Origin: DASYLJ01 sp964432595
GTDB taxonomy: Bacteria; Desulfobacterota; Binatia; DP-6
Direction of reading: 5' to 3'
DNA: 64,000 nucleotides
Assembly (NCBI GenBank): GCA_964432595.1
Contig: CAYSOF010000020.1
Span: forward strand, 65,521 to 129,520
Part shown: one piece after another, positions 57,885 to 64,000 of the stretch
Layout: every line of letters starts with the position of its first letter
Position numbering within the stretch: the stretch's first letter is position 1
The notes under the pieces: model-generated
The model's database searches: none
What the model was told of the DNA's origin: nothing
What the model saw: only the letters and a program-made list of their open reading frames with translations
Program-made: the position numbers and the translations under genes

Positions 57885-60016
57885 GGAGGTTCGGGCGTAC
57901 GTTCGGAGTGCTCGTGCTCGCGGCCGCGTGGGCACCGGTCCAGCCCGCGCTGGCGGAAGAGTTGGCGGCCGTCGAGACATCGACGCAGAACCCGGTCGAA
58001 GTCGTGACGGACACGCCGGCATCCCCCTGGCTCTCGGTGCGTGACGTGCGCGTCGAGCCCGCGGGCTCGGGCAAGCGCGTCGTCGTGCAGCTGAGTCGCG
58101 CGCCCGAGACGGTGCGCGAGTTCTCGCTGCCGAATCCGCCGCGGCTCGTCATCGACGTGGCCGGGCCGCTCAAGAAGGGTGACTCGCGCGAGGCGCGGTT
58201 CGCCGTGGGCGATCCGATCGTGTCCGGCGTGCGCGCCGCCCGCTTCAAGGGTCGCCTGCGCATCGTGCTCGACCTCAGCGAGCAGGCGCCGATCCTGGCC
58301 GTCCGCTCGGAGGGCGACGGCATCGTCGCCGAGATCGGCGAGGCCACCGCGGCGCTCGAGCCGCCGGTCACAGAGACGTTCGCGGCCGCCGAGCCCGCCA
58401 TCGTCGAGCCCACCAGCGTGGAGCCCGTCGCGGCGGAGCCGGTCGCCATCGAGCCGGTCGCGGCCGTCGAGCCCGCGCGCCCGACGCGCCCCCGCCGTTC
58501 CAAGCCCGTCGCCGGGTCCGTACCCGACGAGGTGCCGCTCCTGCTCGCCGCCGCCAAGGCGATCGAGCCGGTGCCGCCACCGTCGCGCACGCGCCGCGAT
58601 CTGCTCGGCAACGAGCAGAGCTTCAACGGCCAGCGCATCTCCCTCGATTTCAAGGACGCCGACATCCAGAACGTGCTCCGCGTGCTCGCCGACGTCAGCA
58701 ACATGAACATCATCGCGACCGACGACGTGAAGGGGAAGATCACGCTGCACCTCAGCGAGGTGCCGTGGGATCAGGCGCTCGATCTCGTCCTGCGCACGAA
58801 TCGCCTCGAGGCGACGCAGGAAGGGAACGTCATGCGTATCTCCACGATCGGCCGCCTGAAGGAGGAGCGCGAGGCGCTCCGCGCCGCGGTCGACGCCGAG
58901 CGCGAGCTCGAGCCGCTGCGCATCGCGTACCAGCGCGTCAACTACGCTCGCGCCGACGAGGCTCTCATCGACAAGGTGAAGGGCGTCCTCAGCGACCGCG
59001 GCAGCGTGACGTTCGACGATCGCACCAACACGATCATCGTCCGCGACATCCAGCGCGGCATCGTCGACGCCGAGCAGCTGATCCACGAGCTCGACGTCCA
59101 GAGCCCACAGGTGCTCATCGAGGCGAACATCGTCGAGGCGACCGAGGACTTCGGTCGCGGCCTCGGCGTGCAGTGGGGCTACAACTACACCGGCGGACCG
59201 ACCACCGGCACGCCCACGGGCTCGAACTTCCCCGGCACCGTCGGCGTCGGCGGCTCGGGCCTCGGGCTCGGCTCCGCGCCGCCGGCGAGCGGCACGGGGG
59301 CGCCCGCGGCGCGCGTGCCCTTCCTGGCCGACTTCCCGGTCCCGTCGAACTTCGGCTCGGGCTTCGGCGCGGGCACCGGCTCGGCGCTCGACCTGGCGCT
59401 CGGCTCGCTCAACGGCTCGTCCAGCCTCGCCGCGCGGTTGACCGCGTTGGAGGAGGAGGGCAAGGGTAAGGTCATCAGCCGCCCCCGCGTGATCACGATG
59501 AACAACGTGGCGGCGACGATCCAGAGCCTGACGATCCTGCGCGTCAAGCTGCCGTCGACCGGCACGGTCATCAACACCGGCACCGGCGGCGTGGCGGGCG
59601 GCCAGACCACGGCGACGGAGAAGATCAACACCGGCATCACGCTGGTGGTCACCCCGCAGGTGTCCGCCGACGGATTCGTGCTCATGAACATCTACGCCAA
59701 GTCGTCGCAGCCCGACTTCAACCGCGCCGTCGACGGCATCCCGAACGAGATCAGCCGCGAGGCGAACTCGAACGTGCTGATCAAGGACGGCGAGACCGTG
59801 GTGCTGGGCGGCATCTTCCGGCACGTCAGCGACGACCGCGAGGCGGGCCTGCCCTATCTGCGGAACGTCCCGGTCCTCGGCTGGCTCTTCAAGCGCACGC
59901 TCGATTCGAAGCGCCAGGAAGAGCTGCTGGTCTTCCTGACGCCGAAGGTCGTCGAGACGGGCACCGCGGCGCTGCCGCCGGCCGAGCAGCTCTGGCAGGA
60001 GCGTCGGGGCGGCTGA
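57881..60016 (+). CDS. pilQ: type IV pilus secretin PilQ
   Basis: PilQ is the outer-membrane channel for the pilus. The protein has 711 residues: signal peptide, an AMIN domain (about 48-135, SVRDVRVEPAGSGKRVVVQL), a Pro/Val/Glu-rich linker (about 160-215), an STN-type domain with ISLDFKDADIQNVLRVLADV, a KH/N1 domain (about 330-420), then the secretin domain with VLIEANIVEATEDFG and the final SNVLIKDGETVVLGGIF. A Gly/Ser/Pro-rich insertion of about 45 residues interrupts the secretin domain near residue 440, likely a surface or gate loop. Only one AMIN copy is present. Confidence 0.96.
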   Translation: MRRFGRTFGVLVLAAAWAPVQPALAEELAAVETSTQNPVEVVTDTPASPWLSVRDVRVEPAGSGKRVVVQLSRAPETVREFSLPNPPRLVIDVAGPLKKGDSREARFAVGDPIVSGVRAARFKGRLRIVLDLSEQAPILAVRSEGDGIVAEIGEATAALEPPVTETFAAAEPAIVEPTSVEPVAAEPVAIEPVAAVEPARPTRPRRSKPVAGSVPDEVPLLLAAAKAIEPVPPPSRTRRDLLGNEQSFNGQRISLDFKDADIQNVLRVLADVSNMNIIATDDVKGKITLHLSEVPWDQALDLVLRTNRLEATQEGNVMRISTIGRLKEEREALRAAVDAERELEPLRIAYQRVNYARADEALIDKVKGVLSDRGSVTFDDRTNTIIVRDIQRGIVDAEQLIHELDVQSPQVLIEANIVEATEDFGRGLGVQWGYNYTGGPTTGTPTGSNFPGTVGVGGSGLGLGSAPPASGTGAPAARVPFLADFPVPSNFGSGFGAGTGSALDLALGSLNGSSSLAARLTALEEEGKGKVISRPRVITMNNVAATIQSLTILRVKLPSTGTVINTGTGGVAGGQTTATEKINTGITLVVTPQVSADGFVLMNIYAKSSQPDFNRAVDGIPNEISREANSNVLIKDGETVVLGGIFRHVSDDREAGLPYLRNVPVLGWLFKRTLDSKRQEELLVFLTPKVVETGTAALPPAEQLWQERRGG

Positions 60017-60036
60017 CGCACCGACTACGGCGGTAG

Positions 60037-60546
60037 GTGGGACACATCATCCTTGCGGGGTTCATGGCCACGGGAAAAACAGAGGTCGGCCGCCGGCTGG
60101 CGCAACGACTGGGACGCGCGTTCGTCGACACGGACGCGCTGGTCGAAGCGGACGCCGGTAGCACCGTGGCCAGCATCTTTGTCGCCGAGGGCGAAGCGGG
60201 CTTCCGGGCTCGCGAGCGTGCGGCGGTGGAGCGAGCCTGCGCAATGCCCGACGCGGTGATCGCGATCGGGGGCGGGGCGCTGCTCGACGCGGACAACCGG
60301 CGCCGGCTCATGGAGTCCGGAGCGGTCGTCTGCCTGACGGCGGCGCCCGAGGAGATCCTGCGTCGGGTCGGGAACGCGAGCAGCCGGCCGCTGCTCCGCA
60401 ACGCGCCCGATCGGCTCGCGCGCATTCGCGAGCTCGCGGCCGAGCGCGCGCCGATCTACGCGCAGGCGACGCATACGGTCGACACGACGGGGCTGTCGGT
60501 CGACCAGGTGACGGAGCGCGTGCGGGCGCTCGTGGCGGAACGGTGA
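60037..60546 (+). CDS. aroK: shikimate kinase
   Basis: AroK phosphorylates shikimate with ATP. This 169-residue protein has the P-loop GFMATGKTEVG, the shikimate-binding DTD (FVDTDALVE), FRARERAAVE and the GGGALL segment, then the lid region with RPLL. The start is a GTG at 60037, 20 bases after the pilQ stop. The gene belongs to the common pilMNOPQ-aroK-aroB run, although it works in aromatic synthesis and not in pili. Confidence 0.95.
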   Translation: MGHIILAGFMATGKTEVGRRLAQRLGRAFVDTDALVEADAGSTVASIFVAEGEAGFRARERAAVERACAMPDAVIAIGGGALLDADNRRRLMESGAVVCLTAAPEEILRRVGNASSRPLLRNAPDRLARIRELAAERAPIYAQATHTVDTTGLSVDQVTERVRALVAER

Positions 60547-60553
60547 CGCGGGC

Positions 60554-61669
60554 ATGCAGGCGGGGGCGGCGGTGGTGATGGCGACGGAGCGACGGCTGGA
60601 CGAGGTGATCGTCCCGCTCGGCGATCGGTCGTACTCCGTCGTCGTCGGCGGCGGCCTGCTCGGCCAGCTCGGGGGACGGCTCTCGGGACTGGGCTTCCGC
60701 GGCCGCTGCGGGCTCGTCACGACCGAGCGCGTCGGCACGCTGTACCGCGAGCCGGTGCTGGCGTCGCTGCGCGACGCCGGGTTCGACCCGTTGGTCATCG
60801 AGATCCCGGACGGCGAGGAGCACAAGAACCTCGCCTGGCTGGCGCTCATCTACGATCGCCTGCTCGAGGCCGGCATCGAGCGGAAAACGCCGCTCGTGGC
60901 GCTCGGCGGCGGCGTCGTGGGCGACCTCACGGGCTTCGCGGCGGCCACGCTGCTGCGCGGGCTGCCCGTCGTGCAGGTGCCGACGACGCTGCTCGCGATG
61001 GTCGACGCCGCGATCGGCGGCAAGACGGCGGTGAACCATGCCGTCGGCAAGAACCTGATCGGCGCGTTCCATCAGCCGCGGCTCGTGCTGGCGGATACCG
61101 ACACGCTGCGGACGCTGCCGCGTCGCGAGCTGCTCGCCGGCCTGGCCGAGGTGATCAAGTACGGCGTCATCCGCGACGCCGCGCTGTTCGACGAGATCGA
61201 GGCGCGGCTCGACGACGTGCTGGCGCTCGACGCCGACATGCTCGTGCGGGTCGTCGGCGCGTCGTGCCGTCACAAGGCCGAGGTCGTCGCGCGCGACGAG
61301 CGCGAGGAAGGCACCGATCGTGCCACGTTGAACTACGGCCACACCGTGGGGCACGCCGTCGAGATGCTCACCGAGTATCGGCGGTTGTTGCACGGCGAGG
61401 CGGTAGCCATTGGAATGGTGGCGGCGGCGCGCGTATCGCAGGGGCTCGGACTCTGCGACGCGTCGGTCGTCACGCGTATCGAAGGAGTGCTGCGTCGGGC
61501 GGGGCTGCCTACGCGCATTCCGGACGATCTGGAACGGTCCGCGATCGCGCTGGCGATGCGCGCCGACAAGAAGTCTGCCGGCGGGCGCATTCGCTTCGTG
61601 GCGGTGGAATCGATCGGACGCGTGCGTCTGGTCGAACTGACGGGAACGGAGATCGTCACACATCTCTGA
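60554..61669 (+). CDS. aroB: 3-dehydroquinate synthase
   Basis: AroB makes 3-dehydroquinate from DAHP with NAD and a metal. The 371-residue protein has the segments DGEEHKNL, LVALGGGVVGDLTGFAA, VQVPTTLLAMVDAAIGGKTAVNH, GLAEVIKYGVI and LNYGHTVGHAVE, which hold the metal and NAD ligands. It begins 7 bases after the aroK stop, so the two are one operon. A start at the second Met (ATERRLDEVIV) is possible, since the first eight residues are weakly supported. Confidence 0.96.
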   Translation: MQAGAAVVMATERRLDEVIVPLGDRSYSVVVGGGLLGQLGGRLSGLGFRGRCGLVTTERVGTLYREPVLASLRDAGFDPLVIEIPDGEEHKNLAWLALIYDRLLEAGIERKTPLVALGGGVVGDLTGFAAATLLRGLPVVQVPTTLLAMVDAAIGGKTAVNHAVGKNLIGAFHQPRLVLADTDTLRTLPRRELLAGLAEVIKYGVIRDAALFDEIEARLDDVLALDADMLVRVVGASCRHKAEVVARDEREEGTDRATLNYGHTVGHAVEMLTEYRRLLHGEAVAIGMVAAARVSQGLGLCDASVVTRIEGVLRRAGLPTRIPDDLERSAIALAMRADKKSAGGRIRFVAVESIGRVRLVELTGTEIVTHL

Positions 61670-61708
61670 CGCGTGCAGGCGTCGAGTCGAGGGGCGGGGA
61701 GGAGAATC

Positions 61709-62590
61709 ATGCGAAAGACGGGGAGGGGGTCGATCCTGATCGGGATGCTGGCCTCGATGTTGACGGCCGGGGTCGTGCACGCCTCGGGAGACGACGCGCT
61801 CGTGTTCCGGGCCGTCGGCTTCTACCAGGGCGAAGCCGACATTTCCGAGGGATCGATCACGTGCGAGGTCCCGAACATCCAGAACGCGTTCGTCGACAAC
61901 GCGTACTCGATGGGTCTCTGGAACAGCTTCGGGGTACCGACCCTGTCGTTCCCGGATCAGAACAACCCGTTCGGCGATCCGTGCGGCGGCTGGATCCAGC
62001 TGCGGAACAACATGTTGGTGAACGGCATCAACCTCGAGCGCGTCGAGCTCAAGCTGCGCATCCCGGGTGCCGGCCGCTTCAGCAACGAGGTGCCCACGCG
62101 CAAGGGATTCCCGCTCGCCTGCCGGCAGTTCAACAAGGTGAAGATCTTCACCGGCGCGCGCATGGATCCCGTCAGCAGCACGACGCAGGTGTCGAACAGC
62201 GGCGCGCCGAACGTCGCGTTCGTGCAGCTGCTGCCGATGGTATCGCCGCAGCTGATCAACTGCCTGCGTTCGCAGTACACGCCGCTGCCGACGGACGTCC
62301 TGTCGTCGATTCCGCTCGTGATCCAGGCGAAGGCGGTCGGTCGCGCGGACGACGGCGAGGTCTACCGGACGAACACGATCCGATACACGTTGACGCTCCG
62401 TCACGTGTGCGGTAACGGACGCCTCGACGACGGCGAGGAATGCGATCCGAACGCGCCAAATACCTGCTTCCTGGGCGTCTGCCAGGATGGCGAATGCGGC
62501 GACAGCGGGTTCCCCTGCTTCTCCGACGCCGATTGCATCGGCTCGTGCTCGGCAGCGGGCGATCCGTTCGAATGCAACTGCGTATTCTGA
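61709..62590 (+). CDS. secreted protein with Cys-rich DUF4215-like tail
   Basis: This 293-residue protein has a signal peptide (ILIGMLASMLTAGVVHA). A beta-rich domain of about 200 residues follows (VFRAVGFYQGEADISEGSIT, then VELKLRIPGAGRFSN) that I do not recognise. The tail has CGNGRLDDGEECDP, a DUF4215-like unit, and several more cysteines ending in CNCVF. A GGGGAGGAG ribosome site supports the start. It shares only the Cys-rich unit, not the N-terminal domain, with the proteins at 18514-22315. The next gene starts inside its last codons. Confidence 0.75.
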   Translation: MRKTGRGSILIGMLASMLTAGVVHASGDDALVFRAVGFYQGEADISEGSITCEVPNIQNAFVDNAYSMGLWNSFGVPTLSFPDQNNPFGDPCGGWIQLRNNMLVNGINLERVELKLRIPGAGRFSNEVPTRKGFPLACRQFNKVKIFTGARMDPVSSTTQVSNSGAPNVAFVQLLPMVSPQLINCLRSQYTPLPTDVLSSIPLVIQAKAVGRADDGEVYRTNTIRYTLTLRHVCGNGRLDDGEECDPNAPNTCFLGVCQDGECGDSGFPCFSDADCIGSCSAAGDPFECNCVF

Positions 62591-63570
62591 TCGTCCTCCC
62601 CGTCCTTCTCCTGCTCGGCGCGGTCCTCGGGACCGCGCCGCAGGCAGGGGCCGCCGATGCGGCGCCTCGCCTGACCATCGACTTGCCGGTGCACGACTTC
62701 GGTACCGTCGAGCAGGGCAGCCGCGTGGAGCACGCGTTCAGGTTGCGCAACACCGGCACCGCCTCGCTCCAGGTCTCGAAGGTCGACAGCTCGTGCGGCT
62801 GCACCGCGGGCGTCTCGGCCGACGGCTTCGTTCCTCCGGGCGGCGTGACCTTCGTCACGGTGTCGCTCGACACGGCGAAGATCGCGGGCCGCACCGCCAA
62901 GACGGTCGTCATCCACAGCAACGACCCGACGGTACCCCAGGCCGCGCTCTCGCTGACCGGCGTGGTGGTCACCGACGTGGTCGCGAATCCGCCCGCGCTC
63001 TACCTCGGACGCATCCGTCGCGGTCATCCGGTTCGGCGCGAGGTCGTCGTCCGATCGGGCCGACCGGGCGCGCCGTATCAGGCCGTCGAGATCGAGTCGG
63101 AGCTGTCGGCGGTCCGCGCACACCTCGAGCCGGGCGCGACGCCGGAGGAGCAGCGTGTCGTCATCGAGCTCGCGCCCGACATGCCCCTCGGCCGTTTCTC
63201 GAACGAGCTTCGGGTGCGCACGACGAGCCCGCGCCAGCCGGTGCTGACCATCCCGGTGTTCGGCAGCGTCGAGGGTGACCTCGCCGCGCTGCCGCCGCAG
63301 GTCACGTTCTTGCTGGCGAGCGACGGGTCCGCCGCCCCGCACGACGTCCAGATCACGAACCGTACGCGCGAGCCGATTGCCCTGACCAGCGTGACGGTGC
63401 CGCCGCCGCTGGCCTACGACCTGCGCACCGTGCGCGACGGCGTCGAGTGGCTGCTGACGTTGCGCCTGGCGGGTCGGTTCCCGTCCAACTTCACCGAGGC
63501 GGCCGTCGAGATCCTCACCGACCGGCTCGGGGCGCTCGTCGTGCCGGTGTACGCGCTCGATCGGGGCTGA
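62572..63570 (+). CDS. DUF1573-containing exported protein
   Basis: The 332-residue protein has a signal peptide (ILIVLPVLLLLGAVLGTAP). The first mature domain is DUF1573: VHDFGTVEQGSRVEHAFRLR, then VDSSCGCTAGV with the paired cysteines and VVIHSNDPTVPQAALSLTG. DUF1573 is an ASH-like immunoglobulin fold, often in surface or periplasmic proteins. One or two more beta domains follow (VVVRSGRPGAPYQAVEIESE; VQITNRTREPIALTSV). The start ATG lies 19 bases inside the previous gene in another frame, so the two genes are coupled. Function is unknown. Confidence 0.82.
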   Translation: MQLRILIVLPVLLLLGAVLGTAPQAGAADAAPRLTIDLPVHDFGTVEQGSRVEHAFRLRNTGTASLQVSKVDSSCGCTAGVSADGFVPPGGVTFVTVSLDTAKIAGRTAKTVVIHSNDPTVPQAALSLTGVVVTDVVANPPALYLGRIRRGHPVRREVVVRSGRPGAPYQAVEIESELSAVRAHLEPGATPEEQRVVIELAPDMPLGRFSNELRVRTTSPRQPVLTIPVFGSVEGDLAALPPQVTFLLASDGSAAPHDVQITNRTREPIALTSVTVPPPLAYDLRTVRDGVEWLLTLRLAGRFPSNFTEAAVEILTDRLGALVVPVYALDRG

Positions 63571-63583
63571 GTCTTTCGCGTCG

Positions 63584-63725
63584 CGGTGGCGGGAGTGGCG
63601 TGGGCCGGGAGTTGCCCCGGCTGCGCGTGGCGTTCGCACGGCACCCCGCGCCCAACTCCCTCCTCCCGCGTGCTCTCGACACGCTCGCTCGGGGCAACCC
63701 CCGACCCACGCCACTCCCGCCACCG
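63584..63725. repeat. large imperfect palindrome (MITE-like or REP-like element)
   Basis: The arms 63584-63618 and 63691-63725 are 35 bases each and match as inverted copies in 33 of 35 positions. The 72-base centre shows further partial self-complementarity. The whole unit of about 142 bases begins 13 bases after the stop of the DUF1573 gene. It could be a non-autonomous mobile palindrome or a very strong transcription end. No target-site duplication could be set with confidence. Confidence 0.65.
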
Positions 63726-63901
63726 CCCGCACGACACGTCACGATCGCGTACGACCGGAACATGTGTGCCTCGTCGCCGGTCGGTGAGGTTCTCACTTTT
63801 TGCGCGTGGGGAGCACCGTCACTCGGTATGGATGTCACTACCAAAGCGACAGATCGCGCGTGCGAGGAGCCGTGATCCGTTCGCGCCGGTCGGCGCATCC
63901 C

Positions 63902-64000
63902 GTCGTTGATGGGGTGGGTGGCGAGGCGCGGACGGTGGGGTCGTCCTGAGCGAGCGTGTAGCGAGATGGCCACCGTCCCCTCCCGGGGTCGACCAACGAC
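63902..64000. repeat. second inverted-repeat region at the window edge
   Basis: GGACGGTGG (63930-63938) and CCACCGTCC (63970-63978) form a perfect 9-bp inverted repeat, with an outer pair GTCGTTG (63902-63908) and CAACGAC (63994-64000). The window ends at the outer arm, so the element may be longer. The 430 bases after the DUF1573 gene hold no gene that I can support. Confidence 0.4.

Overview
The window is a GC-rich bacterial chromosome segment. The base composition, the pilMNOPQ-aroK-aroB arrangement, repeated sigma-54 promoters, a luciferase-like flavin oxidoreductase and several secreted Cys-rich or Thr-rich proteins suggest a deltaproteobacterium-like or Binatota-like uncultivated lineage. 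That placement is an inference with low confidence. No rRNA, CRISPR array, integrase or insertion sequence was recognised.

Layout. 1-5.3 kb is a defence-like or mobile block: the 3' end of a type III-type adenine methyltransferase, an AAA ATPase, and a UvrD-type helicase carrying an N-terminal ParE/RelE-like domain. It ends in a broken DUF433 fragment. 5.3-7.2 kb is a minus-strand operon of DUF4239, DUF1214 and DUF1254 proteins. 7.3-22.3 kb is rich in secreted and signalling genes: an 845-residue Thr-linker protein, lnt, a membrane class III cyclase, a winged-helix/ATPase/TPR regulator, and three tandem Cys-rich paralogues with a truncated UdgX pseudogene between the first two. 22.3-34.4 kb holds a flavin oxidoreductase, ileS-lspA, an Mrp ATPase, a sigma-54-preceded XRE/histidine kinase pair, Smr and CDP-alcohol transferase genes, and a TetR/diiron/flippase operon with an operator overlapping its promoter. 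34.5-46.4 kb carries a ferredoxin, a TPR protein, a second histidine kinase, an L,D-transpeptidase, a C69-type hydrolase, a MacAB-like exporter, another flippase-like protein, and glnK-glnA behind a sigma-54 site. 46.5-54.5 kb has tRNA-Pro, a ComEA-like helix-hairpin-helix protein, aroC and the priA-def-fmt-rsmB cluster. 54.5-63.6 kb holds the type IV pilus assembly operon, aroKB and two secreted proteins. The last 430 bases hold two large inverted repeats.

The genes connect in two main ways. Strong sigma-54 consensus sites (TGGCAC-N5-TTGC type) precede glnK, the ComEA-like gene, the XRE/kinase pair and, twice, the pil operon. This suggests one sigma-54 regulon tying nitrogen state to pili and DNA uptake. 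The upstream pil promoter is followed by a strong hairpin and may drive a small RNA of about 65 nt with an anti-Shine-Dalgarno-like C-rich stretch. Separately, four secreted proteins share one N-terminal domain that I could not assign to a known family, and three of their transcription units share a TTGAC-N18-TA promoter layout.
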